Source: Ceratobasidium sp. AG-K | Taxonomy: Eukaryota > Basidiomycota > Agaricomycetes > Cantharellales > Ceratobasidiaceae | Assembly: GCA_037039685.1 (NCBI GenBank) | Contig: JAWNGF010000014.1 | Location: 1-64,000, forward strand | Direction: 5' to 3' | Length of the DNA stretch: 64,000 bases | The notes under the pieces: generated by a model | Told to the model about the DNA's origin: nothing | The model's input: only the letters and a program-made list of their open reading frames with translations | Databases searched by the model: none | Made by a program: the position numbers and the translations under genes | Part shown: piece after piece, positions 8,919-19,498 of the stretch | Layout of the letters: each line of letters begins with the position of its first letter | Position numbering within the stretch: position 1 is the stretch's first letter

Positions 8919-11820
8919 TCACATAGAAAAATATGGAACGACAGAGGCATAGAGCCCCATATGACAGTGCACGTCGCCTACGAGGTGCTCTGTGGGCAAA
9001 ATCCACATTTGCTTGCACACTGAGCACGATGCCTTGACAACTACGTCCCTCAGCGCGACACCATGCGTTGCGTTGTGCGCGACGACCCAAAATTTCCTAT
9101 CGCCTGCCGAATACGCACTATTTTCTCGCCGAGCATGCCGGCAGCTACAAACGTGAAGCAGGTGGGGCAATTCTTTGCCCAAGGGACGACCTGCAAATGG
9201 CGAGAAAAGCCACATCAATGGCCGCGTGTTCCTTCCCAAGTGGATGATATCTGTGTGGCTGCACGCCACGCCATCACCGAGCCAGGCGTTCAGGATGTTG
9301 TCGGACACGCCTTGCTCTGCACCGGCGAGAGCAGTACTAATCCGTGCCACAAGGTTGACAAGAAATGCGGGCATGAGCTTCGTGTTGAGGCAACCGACGA
9401 GCGAGTCGAAGGCGCCACCACTATTGTTATTATTATGCCATTGAAAGTTGTGACAAGCATTAACGAAAAACACGCTACAATTGCAAGAACACCACTCACC
9501 TATTCATCCACATCTGCATCTCCCTGGTAGCGCTGGGGGAGTCAAACGGGTGGCCGCAGCAAACAAGAATGCCGCACGTGAACTTTGAGCGCATTATAAT
9601 ACCTTGTGCTGGAGCGAGCGTTCGGTTGAAGAACTGATGCAACATATTGGCACGAGACATGCGTAATGGGGACCGCATACTTACTTCTGGCGGTGCATGG
9701 GACGTGTTGTGCGACGTTTGATATCCCTTTGCCTCCGAGAGTCCGTGTGTGATGTATACGACGAGCAATATGAATGTGTTATCGTCCCAGGGACTTGTGG
9801 TGCGTCAAAGCAAGGTCGGTGAATATGTCACCGCGATTGTCACCTTACTTACCAGTCGTGCAAGATATCGCGCGTTTCTGCTAGTTCTTCGAGTTTCACC
9901 GGGTGGATATAACACTAGGCCATCGACGGTTGGTTATGGGCACTGGCGGTAAGCATAGTATATTGCGGCACTTACCAACCACCTTTTCGCCTTCCAGCGG
10001 CCCGCTACCAACGCACACATATGTTTTGCTTGTGGCCAGAATTGATCGAGAAAATATACGATCATTGCCATACGTGGCGCCGGTTGATCGCGCTGTTGAA
10101 CGGTGAGTCGTGGTGCTGGTCGCATGTAGTACTGAATACGACTCAAACGTTAGATACGGTTAGCCGAGTATATGGTAATAACCATACGTACCGGATATAG
10201 GCCTTGCTCGGCATGTTTCCAGCAATAGGCACAAGTAAAGTCGGCCATGTTATGCGCCATCGACGAAGTACCAGCCGCGGCAGAGAAGTTTGTCATGGTG
10301 ATACATGACCTGCCACCGTTCCTGTTATACTCACCCGGGTGACAGAAGTAATCGCCACAGCCTCGACATTGTAGGAGACATTCCATGATGGTAAGGCCGC
10401 ACAGGCAGCAATGCGGAATCGTGACATCGGGCTGCTCCTGGACCGTCTCGCGCTGCAAGTCATTATTGATGACCTTAGAGTTGTCTTAGCTATTGGTAAG
10501 AGGGGCGATAAGCCAACGATAGTGCGTACCTCGTACCACACGTCCGATGTACCATCGTCAATCACGGATCTCATTTCGATGTCGTGGTCTATTCCTTGGA
10601 GCTACCGGGCCTTCAGTATATGTACCGTCATGCGCGTCGCGAGCGTATAAACTTGCCTCATCCATTGCACGCATAATACGCAGTGCACAGTCTTGAATGT
10701 CGACACGTAAGTGGAAATCAAAGCAGCTCGTGGTGTTCCTCGACTTGATGGGATGGGGATCGATATACACAACACCGCCGTACCGTGCATGTACTTGCGC
10801 CGCCGCGTCATGTATGAGGCCAAAAGTGTCACTGCACTTCAAGGAAACGCCCAGGATGAGGAGAAGGTCACTTTCACCGGCAGCCTTGAGAAAGTCCGCG
10901 CGAAGGGAGCCACCAGGCAGCAGCTCGCTGTGCAGCTGTGCTTGAACGGCCGGACGGAGAAAGCGTGACGATGGGGGGCCGGTGCGGCGTGTGTTTGCGA
11001 TACTATGTGCTACATTAATGATTGACCTTGGGTCAGTGGATGACCTGCGTGTCGTTCATTGCCAAGATAGAAACATGACAGAGCGTGACAAATAAAAATA
11101 ACGGGGATAAAGCAACAAAAGGATGCGAGCACTAGCATGGCTCGCACACGAGGATGACGAAGGGCAGTGTTAGGGAAAGTGAAAAACTAACCGGCTTGTG
11201 TGCATGGAGGGCATGCAACCGTTTGGCCAGCAAGGAGCGTGTTATCGAACTTCATGGCGTCATGTTCATCAAGGCCGGGGCATGTTGGCGTGCAGCAGCG
11301 CAACCAGCGATTATCACCATGAGCCCTAGTGATCCAGTTATCGTTACCGGCCGCGTCCTGCATCTCCAAACCGTACCAGCACGTGGTAAGGTACTGGACG
11401 ATACGTTGCTGTCCACGGGCACGTTCGATAAGCTGATGATAGGCACTGGGTGGCGCCATCCGTGCTTGCATCCTGAGCGACGTCATAAGCTTATTGTACG
11501 CGGCTAACTTGTCCTCGCGCAGGTATTTGGCATCGGGACTGGCTGGCGAGCAATCGTCCACAATAGCACGCAGAGGCATCTGCGTCACGAAATTGCCAGA
11601 CGAAAGACCAACAGTATCGTCGGGACGCTGTTTGTTTTTCAGATACGCATTGCCCATTTTCTTTCCAGATGTTATTAGCACTTACCGGCATCCCGGTTGC
11701 AACCGATGCACCTGCGCCACATATTATTAATATTTTTTCGGTTTTTGCGATTGCCTCCACAACGTTCGTCGATCTAATCTCTTGGTCGGCGAAATTGTAT
11801 ATTTTCATGCCGCTCGACAT
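8919..11820 (-). CDS. Sir2-like / PHD-finger fusion protein with a C-terminal module of unknown function
   Basis: Start at the ATG at 11820. Exon 1 gives KILIICGAGASVATGMP, the sirtuin NAD-binding loop, spliced to RPDDTVGLSSGNF. Later come IVQYLTTCWYGLE (where sirtuins have TQNID), AHGDNRWLRCC, and after another intron RFLRPAVQAQ, LLLILGVSLK and HARYGGVVYIDPHP, all in normal sirtuin order. The Asn/Asp of the TQNID motif is not conserved, so deacylase activity is doubtful although the HG is kept. A small intron near 10590-10630 removes an apparent stop and joins SDVWYE to VINNDL, leading into CCLCGLTIMECLLQCRGCG, then CI and FTCAYCW, a PHD-type zinc finger. The remaining exons (10.1 to 8.9 kb) carry APRMAMIVYFLDQF, TFILLVVYITHG, FTCGILVCCGHPF and VACSHTDIIHLG. 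These match the neighbour at 13.3-15.0 kb. Nuclear localisation and NAD binding are inferred. Exon ends are partly uncertain and two genes are possible. Confidence 0.6.
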
Positions 11821-12040
11821 TCTCAAAGTGCGTCGCAAAAAGTGAAAATGGAAATTATAAAAAAAAAGGAAAACAGACGAGGGACAAAGATGAGGATGGT
11901 GCAGGTAAATATTGTTGACCGCGCGCTTCGTCGCGAGCGACAACGGAGTCATGTGACTCAGGGTTTCCTGACATTGTGCAAATCCATTTCACCACACCCA
12001 CCACGTACGACTCCAGCTCCTGTAAATTGCCGAAAAAAAA

Positions 12041-12660
12041 ATGCAAAGGCGATTCGGTCAGCCACAGATAAACGCGAACATGTCGGCCAAGGCGCAAGAA
12101 TCGCTGTCGACCCAGTTGATAGAGGGCCGGGCGACCACTCGGCAGGTAAATACCCAGCCATTTACGAGCTTGCACAATCCTGGCGTTGACAAAACCCCTG
12201 TATCTGTCGCAAAATTGGTAGCGTCCACTTGGGATGCCGCAACCCGGCATCAACATGTCACAGAAGGCACAAGCGGCATTAGAGGCTCGTGCGCAGCGGG
12301 AAACAAGAGGCGATACGAGGCGCACTGTCACAAATAACACGGTATGTCCGACGCTTCCACCCTCAGCTTGCTTGGTAGTACCGTGAGCGTGACTGAGCAT
12401 TGGGTAAACTCAGAATCATATCGGCATGCCGCAGCCCGGCAGTAATATATCTCGGAAGGCACAGCAAGCACTGTCACAGGCCACCAAGAACGACAGCAGG
12501 TCGAAAAAACAGGTAGCACATCCGACTGTGTGTGGACTCGCCCCGTTTGTTGACCGTGAGTGGTTATCACCGCTTCATACTCGCATATTGATTGATGGCT
12601 TGAATATCATTATTCTCAGTCGACATGGACGAATCGGACAGTGAGCTCATTGGTACGTCA
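12041..12660 (+). CDS. Unknown gene built from three tandem exon copies
   Basis: Three segments beginning near 12059, 12238 and 12426 encode related peptides: GQPQINANMSAKAQESL, PQPGINMSQKAQAALEA and PQPGSNISRKAQQALSQ, each running into a basic stretch (RATTRQV, DTRRTV, SKKQV) and then a plausible intron donor. The period is about 186 bases, so exon and intron were duplicated together. A further short exon near 12622 gives DMDESDSELI. I do not recognise the motif. It could be a set of alternative first exons for a gene that continues toward 13.1 kb, where I could not build a clean model. It lies between and opposite to the two PHD genes. Confidence 0.4.
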
Positions 12661-13292
12661 GATATTGCTCGATATAGCACGCTCTCGAACTCATTCTTCA
12701 TATGTAAGCTCCAAAGTAAGTCGAGGCTCGTACACGTACTATCACAAATGCTTTGAGGCGTGATCGGAGTTGCGTGCAGGAGTCTATGATGCCGTTGATT
12801 GTACACAAGTAAAAATATTATTACGAATGTTTTTGGGTGTGTGAATCAAGACATGGCCATTGCCTGACGGCGATTGCTTTATCCTTTGTTGTGTCCACGA
12901 GCCGGGGAACTTATCCTTAAGGTGAGAGGCAGGAAGACGGAAGAAAGAAATGAGGTTGTTGTGTTTCACTAAACTGCTACTCGAAGTCTCACGGCGAAGT
13001 TGTGCATGTTCAAAGGTATGTGGAGCCACTGGCACCGAGCGTACGCGTGGTCATCGATATGTGACGACATTATGTACGCGTAAATTGGTTGCATATAGAA
13101 AATTACAGACTTTTACTAAATAGCAATTGCTAGCAAAAAACAAAAAGGCAGTAAAAAGGGGCGAAGAAAAAATCACCGATTATCGGTTTCGGGTGGCTGC
13201 TGTGCTTGTTGACCGGCGATCGTCCACGGGGTGTCATGACGCGGGCGCAATGTTTGCTGCTCATGACCACGTTGCGCGGGCTATATATTATG
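12661..13292. other. Unresolved stretch
   Basis: May hold later exons of the plus-strand gene before it. VYDAVDCTQVKILLRM follows an acceptor-like CAG near 12780, but the frame closes at 12840. I found no domain on either strand. Confidence 0.3.
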
Positions 13293-14961
13293 TCACCGAT
13301 ACTGCCTATGTACAGTATAGCTCTTGTTACTGCTCACCGAATACTTGATCTGAACCATTCTTGATTCGTCGAACGAGAAATTCTTCGTATCACGGTCCCA
13401 CGGCTCCTGCATAATCGTTGTCCCATGTGCATGATGCAAAACCCGACGATCCATAAATATCGCGACATGGAGCTCCAATCCACAGCATGACGAGCGATAA
13501 AATGCGAACTGTTCGTTGAATGCCGTTCCCGTCCACTTTGAACGCCACCGACCTGGTTTGTCCCAGCAGCCGCAAATCGAAGCCACCATGGGCAGATCAA
13601 AGCCGTAGGGCCGACTCGTATGTGGAGCATGCTCGAGCTTGAACACCTTGAGGGGCTCGTTTAGCCAGCTTGAACGGTCCATAACGATGAATCCTGTGTG
13701 CGTGCGTGCTTCGGACGATTTCGCCCAGGTACGAAGCAGTGAACCCCTTAGCGCCGCTGAGAAATAATAAAGGTGTATGAAGAGCTCGGGAAGGATACAG
13801 ACGATGTCGTGGGGCAAAACGGCAGGTACGGATGGCATGACAATAGAATGCCAGGGGCGACTGCACGAAGTGAGGTGACGGTGGTAATACGGTGGTGAGA
13901 CAATCAAGCGCACCAGTTCAATGTATCAAATATCTTGCCGAGAGCACTGCGGTGAAAGAGATTGACCGCACAGCTGATCAAGAACATCCGGGCTGTCACA
14001 GCATCTTTCGCGAGTTGGGTGAGTGCCTTGACGTGATACCTAATAAACTTATCCTCAGCTGTGCGTGATTTGCCCCCTTTGTCCTTGTCTGTCGATATCC
14101 ACCAGCCGCCACGAGGGTCGCTCTCGGTGAGGAAGATCAATGCTAAGTGGTACGGTGCCTCGGGAAGTAATCTAAGTCTGTGTCAATACGGTCCACGCGC
14201 GTGGCAAAATCTGTTACTGGTTATGTATGATGGAGGCCTCCGAAATTTGTACTTCGTCACCAATCTTCCTCATGTGTGTGACGAGGTTGATCTCAAAAAC
14301 AGATAGAGCCGCACAAAGCTGGGCGAGCATCGCTTCGGCGAGGGTCTGTTGTTCACCAAGATGGAAAACGACAAGTACGAGCGATGACCTGACCGACAAG
14401 CGTCGCGTCATTCGCGAGCCGCGGTTAATGATATACTGCCAGTGAAGTTAGGCTAGTACACAAAGTAACAAAATACCCGAAGGTGATTTACGAACATCTG
14501 GCGCAGCCAGCGCATCCTGAGACAAGCATTCTGGGCACCTGAAGATACTCCGTCGATCATTAACCATTGCCGCGGGAATGGTAATGCACGCTTCACTCTC
14601 CGTGAATTCGTCCTTATCCTCGCCCATTACATCGTAGCAGAAGCCACGATGACATGAAGAGCAGTCGATGATACGTCCACCATCGTCACAGTAAAAACAA
14701 TACTATATAGAAAAGACTATTAGTGATCCGCGCCCCACAAATGCACGTCGGCGTTGGTATCTCAATGGTTGAGTTTAAGAATTGTACCATAATGAAGAAA
14801 TATGTGCTAAAAATCAGGCGGCAACTAAGTTAAACTGGAACGTACCCGGTCTTTCGCGCGGTTGAATGTAATACGAATTTTTTGCTCTGCGATGATTCGA
14901 CTGTGAGTTTGCTTTGCCATGGAACAATAATAAACTCACGCGAGCGATCTGTCGTTGCCAT
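13293..14961 (-). CDS. PHD-finger protein sharing the C-terminal module of the Sir2-like gene
   Basis: Exon 1 from the ATG at 14961 encodes MATTDRSREFIIVPWQSKL and about 20 more residues. After an intron with a CTATATAG acceptor near 14706, exon 2 gives YCFYCDDGGRIIDCSSCHRG, then FCYD, ACITI and FRCPECL, a well-formed PHD-type zinc finger of the kind that reads histone tails. Later exons give LVLVVFHLGEQQTLAEAML, HLALIFLTESDPRGGWW, TARMFLISCAVNLF and SVPAVLPHDIVCILPELF, then EARTHTGFIVMDRS and RPYGFDLP. Each of these has a counterpart in the same order in the gene at 8.9-11.8 kb. There is no Sir2 part. The alternation of hydrophobic strands with a conserved Cys could suit a caspase/CHAT-like fold, but I cannot show a catalytic His, so the module stays unassigned. 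The 3' end is uncertain: a donor-like GTGAGC follows IKYS near 13325. Confidence 0.55.
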
Positions 14962-15232
14962 GTTGTTGATGTTGTCGTCGTCGTTCGCGTACGGTCCACG
15001 ATGTTGCTTGCTTTTATTTGGGCGTATTGCCAAACCCGGGTATTCACACAATGTCGAGTGTTATGGTAACGCATTTTTGTGACAAAAGGTTCAAAAGTTT
15101 GCGTGTACAATATTGATTTCGCGTCCGTGTGGCAAGGATAAGTACATTATACCGCTCGAAAACAAAAAAAAACAAAAACAAAAAAAGGAAACAACAGGAC
15201 AATAGAACAAACAACAGCAATACCAGCGCCAG

Positions 15233-17913
15233 TCAACCGACCCGCCTTCGCAATTGTGGTCGTGCGCTGCGTGTCTCGAGCTCCGTGTCGGCCATACGCA
15301 TGCGAAGCTCGTCATCTTCGGGCGTCGGTGAAGCAGCACGAGTGGGTGATAAATCACGACCACCCCGGATCGCACTCGACGAGCCAGCCGCTGGATGCTG
15401 CACGGGAGCTCGCGGGGCCCCTAGTGGCTGATCGTGCGACGCTTGGGCGCTGTTACGTCGATCTGTTTCCGCATCGGCATTGCTAGTAGACCTACGAGCG
15501 GAGGAGCTCGCGGAGGCGATGGGGCGGGCAGAGGCGGAGATGTCAGGCGCAGCGGAGCCGGCAGAGGGCATCTCGAGGTCGACGACGATTGGCGGAGGCG
15601 AATCTGGTATGACGACCACATCCCGTCTCACCTGCATATCGTCCACGTTGTTACCGGCCATGACACGCCGGGCTTGCGCGATGACTGCCCAGCCGTTGTC
15701 GATCGCACGCCGCGCATCGTCAATGACACGTCTTCCACGCGCTGTATTGCGTATGTAATGTTAGAACGCTCTTGTTTTGCATCTCCCACGAGGGAAAGAC
15801 ATACCTACGGCCACGGAGGGTGGAACGAGAGCTGAAACGGGCGTCGCGACTGCAGCCCCAGGGGAGGACGGGGACGAGAACGGCGTCGGAGCGGGTGACG
15901 CGGGCTGGACTGCCGATGTGGACCGTGCTGGCGATGTAGATGGTGCCGCTGGCACAGATGGCGATGGAAGGGGGGCCCGGGAGGTAGATGAGGTCGAAGC
16001 GGGCGATGCAGCGACACCGACTTGCGGCGCGCTCACCGATGATGACGTTGCAACTGGCGTACCAGCACCAGTTGTTACAGCGACAACTTCGTACAATCAA
16101 TGTCGTGTCAATTTTGTGGTTCAATGTCGGATATTCAAAGGCACTTACCTCCCTCATCGCGGCTGCTCATACTCATGTCGGCTTCGTAGCCTTCGCCAGC
16201 CGTGGATTCGTTTGCACCATCGGTCGTCGACTGTGATGGTGTCACGCGCGGGACCTACATTTCGATAAAAATGCACATATACAATACAATACGCGACGGT
16301 GACTTACCTGCGTTAGCGGCCATGGGCTTTGATCGTTCGCTTCATCTTCCGCCGCGGAGGCCTGTGTATCCTGGCTTGGTGGAGTTGCGGTGTCCAAGGC
16401 GGTGTCGAGGCTGGCTGCATTGTCAGCATCCTCGGCCTCCGTGTCAACGGGCACATCCTCGGCGACAAGTGTCGATTCGCGAACACCACTTATCGCACTT
16501 GCGCGCCGTGCTCGCCAATCACGCGGGATCGCCAACGATGGCATGCTGACGGTGGCGCTGGCTGATGTGCCGGGAGGTGAAGAACGCGGTGGCGATTGGT
16601 GCACAGGCGCTGGGCCCGTGTCGTTGGTCGTCATGTCAGCATCGTCCCTGGGGCGTTCAGGCACGAGCTGTGGTCGTCGACGCGTTGTGCCAGTCGATAC
16701 CACAGACCTTCTGGGCAACCGTGCGGAGGAAGTCGACAGTCGCTCGCGGGAAGCCGATGGTGCTGCCAAGACCGGTTTCGACGGTGCCGCCCTCGTTGAC
16801 GAAGGGCCTGCCCCCGCGACGGATGAAACTCTCGTCGATGCGGGTACCGTACGACGTCTCTTCGATGGTTGTCCATCCCTTGTTGCATCGTTCGTCACCT
16901 CCGCACTCGTCGCGACAAATTTCCGGACGCGCCCAGGGCGTGAAGCAGCGTCCTCCATAACAGCCGGTTGCTCTTCCTCGTCCACATTACTGGTCGATAC
17001 TTTGCCCTTACCCTTTCCCTTGCCCTTTCCCTTTCCCTTTTTCGTGCCCTTCGTCGAAGGCCCTGCCCCAGACAACTCCACGGCAGTACTTGCGCCCTCC
17101 CCACTTGTCGCCGGTGCTTTTCCCTTCGACTTGCCCTTTGATTTTCCCGACGAGGCTTGCGTGTCGGTGGGAACGCCACCTCCTACACTGTCCGAAGGCT
17201 CTTCTTCGGTGTTGCTTGCCAGAAGATGGCGGTCCAGAAGGTGGTTCCAGTCACGCGAGAGGTGCCACCATACCGGCTTCGGTAGCGAAGGGTCGACCAT
17301 GTTAAAACTCGCAGATTGATTGCCGTGATGTTTGCTCCAGTCCGCAACGACCTGTCGCCAGATACTTGCATACTCTTCAAGAGGATTTTGCAACGCATAC
17401 GCGTAGTCTTCGGTATGTATCCACAGTATGGGCTCCGTGCTATACGTTAGGTGCCCTTGTTGTGAAATCATATGTGGGCGTAGGAATTGATTGAACTTAC
17501 CCGCCGCGCCATGACTCGTCAGCCTCAAAAAACATCCCAACAATGCCGGTGATGACCATTCGTTCAAAATGCATATCGCCATAGTCACTGAGGTCCCAGA
17601 AGCCAGCTTGCATGTGGTTCCGCGACTGGCCGCGAAGGGACGCGACCAGACCGTCCATGCGAACGTTACGCCAAAACTCGTCCGTCGAATTCTCGTACAG
17701 TGGCTTAATATACTTGCCGTTCCTGTAGAACTGGAACCATGTAATTGTCCGCACGCGAGCTATTGGTATTCGGGACATCGTCATTCTTTGTCACGCGGTG
17801 TGTTCATGGTATCACTTACATTGACCTTTTTCGAGAGGTGGTGCGTTCAGTTCCGGCACCAGCAACATACTCTCAGGCACGTTGCCGAAGTTGTCAAGCT
17901 GTTCTAGTGACAT
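15233..17913 (-). CDS. Protein with an N-terminal domain resembling the DNMT1 replication-foci domain and a long disordered basic tail
   Basis: Start at 17913 (MSLEQLDNFGNVPES); the first intron ends near 17760. The N-terminal 190 residues contain RTITWFQFYRNGKYIK, ITGIVGMFFEADESW and ILWIHTEDYAYALQNPLEEY. The pattern R-x-L-x-x-F-x-[FY]-x-x-[DN]-G, a central glycine-rich strand, then [IV]W[IL]xT...YxxxxP...Y resembles the replication-foci targeting (RFTS/DNMT1-RFD) domain. The gene at 18405 carries the same domain. The rest is Ser/Pro/Ala-rich and low complexity, with a Lys-Gly repeat (KGKGKGKGKGK, near residue 300) that could bind nucleic acid. Introns near 16.26-16.31, 16.05-16.15 and 15.74-15.81 kb join the tail exons, and the frame ends at 15233. 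No methyltransferase motif is present. The open frame on the opposite strand at 16390-17319 is a shadow of this repeat-rich exon. Confidence 0.6.
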
Positions 17914-18404
17914 CGTGTGCAAATAAAAATAAAATAAGCACCGATCGGTGATGTTGGTGATGGGGAGCAGGAGCGTGTTTCAGCAGGCACGTGATGGGAT
18001 TTCTCTCTTGACCGTGCCTGCGTTACCTCTGTGTGGACAACTTGCTTTCCTACTTCTTTTTCCGATTGTTGGGTCTACGTAGACTCCGAGCGGTTTGACC
18101 TTGTGTTCATGTAGCTCGTTAAAGATGTATTCAAAAAAATAAAAATAAAAATAAAATAAAATAAATCAGCAGGCACGTGATAGTCTCGAAAAGTCATGTG
18201 ATAAGACGCGTACCTAGTACCAGTGAATCTTGTTGTTGTACCCCTGTACTCATCGTTTGGCGTCGGTCATTGTGTTGTAACTGTTTTTAATATATCTCTA
18301 AACCATAACTGCATGTAAGGGCGTTACTGTGTCTACGACCGTGTCGCAACGACCTAACCGTGCTTCGTGTTCACTATAAAAAACAGCTAACAGCTACAAC
18401 AGAA
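17914..18404. promoter_or_regulatory. Divergent promoter of the two RFTS-like genes
   Basis: This 491-base head-to-head intergenic region contains two copies of CAGCAGGCACGTGAT, at 17981-17995 and 18167-18181, each including a CACGTG E-box. Between them is an (AAAAT)n tract at about 18132-18165. The paired sites are candidates for shared control of both genes; this is inferred from position only. Confidence 0.5.
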
Positions 18405-19320
18405 ATGGACGCAGAACAGACGCCACTCGGTACAAGTCGTCAGTCGCCGGATGTGGAGATTACGCTATTGCAGGAGGAGCAGCTTTTCCTCGGGCCAACC
18501 GATCGTAAGTGCGCTAATATATGGTATTGAATGACTAACATTCATATTATTGTAGGTTTCCCTCGTGTCCTTACCCTCTTTGAGTTTCGTCGCGACGGTG
18601 TACCTGTTGCGCTGAACAGAGAGATGGTGTTTCAGGGTCGACTTGACCGGCTCGAGATCGTTGGCGTCGTCGGAACGATTATCGGCAAGGAGGGTCTGTT
18701 TGCCCAGTGTGGTTGGTTCGGCAATCACGACCTCGACTGGTTTTGGTGCCGCATCGATACTATCCGTGCAATAGAAGTCCGAAGAGACCATCGTTTCCGT
18801 GGCGGGTAAGTGATATACCTTTAACAACTGATCCTCACAATCAAATCAGTTATATACGATAACATCTTATTCAAACGACAGTGACGACTGTGTTTGGCTG
18901 GACACGGCCCACGGCGACTACGCGATGCTTCTTCCACACAAGAACTTCATTGATTTATGGGAAGAGTCACTCCATGCCCTCGGTAGATACTGGCATGCGG
19001 CAAAATTCCAGCTATGGCCACCATGTGGTGCTCGTCCATCGTGGTGGGATGACCACTGGCGTGACAGCTGGCCATTTGATAAGTCGTCGAATAGTACATC
19101 CATGCCAATGGACGTTGACGATCGTACTGGGCAAGGTCACACAACGGGTATGACAGACAGTACCACGACGAGGCGGCCATGGCTACGCCTTGGTTCACGT
19201 GCTGACAACCGACACCCAGGCGAGCCACGTGCGCACCTGCACCAGCGTGATCCATGGATTATTGTCCCCGACACCGGCCTGTTGCCAACACGTGGCAACC
19301 ATGGTGAAACAGCATCGTGA
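18405..19320 (+). CDS. Short protein consisting mainly of an RFTS-like domain
   Basis: Exon 1 is 18405-18504 and exon 2 runs from 18556 to about 18805. Exon 3 runs from about 18881 to the TGA at 19318-19320. Junctions are GT/AG and keep frame (GPTD|RFPRV, FRGG|DDCVW). The product of about 265 residues contains RVLTLFEFRRDGVPVA, LEIVGVVGTIIGKEG, WCRIDTIRAIEVRRD and VWLDTAHGDYAMLLPHKNF. These match the layout of the divergent neighbour (RTITWFQFYRNG, ITGIVGMFFEADE, LWIHTEDYAYALQNP). In DNMT1 proteins the RFTS domain recognises ubiquitinated histone H3 and autoinhibits the enzyme; a free-standing version could be a reader or competitor. The similarity is a pattern judgement, not a search result. 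The C-terminal 90 residues are polar and probably disordered. No damage seen. Confidence 0.6.
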
Positions 19321-19498
19321 ATGGTGTGTTAGCTGGTATATGATAAGAACTCTCCCGTTGGTTGTTGCTCGTCGGCTGTCACTATCTATTTGCGCTTACT
19401 CTATCGCTATGTTGTGTCTCATTTTTTCACCTTCTTTTCACAAAAGAATGATGAATATATATTGTACGAAGTGCTTGATGTTGGTCATTTGCTTTACC

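Noticed and set aside
12840..12920. LPDGDCFILC, resembling an OTU-protease GDC motif
   Set aside because: Isolated, in a frame closed by stops on both sides, with no catalytic His region nearby.
16390..17319. 309-codon plus-strand frame with PLPFPLPFPFPF
   Set aside because: Antisense shadow of the Lys-Gly repeat in the minus-strand RFTS-like gene.
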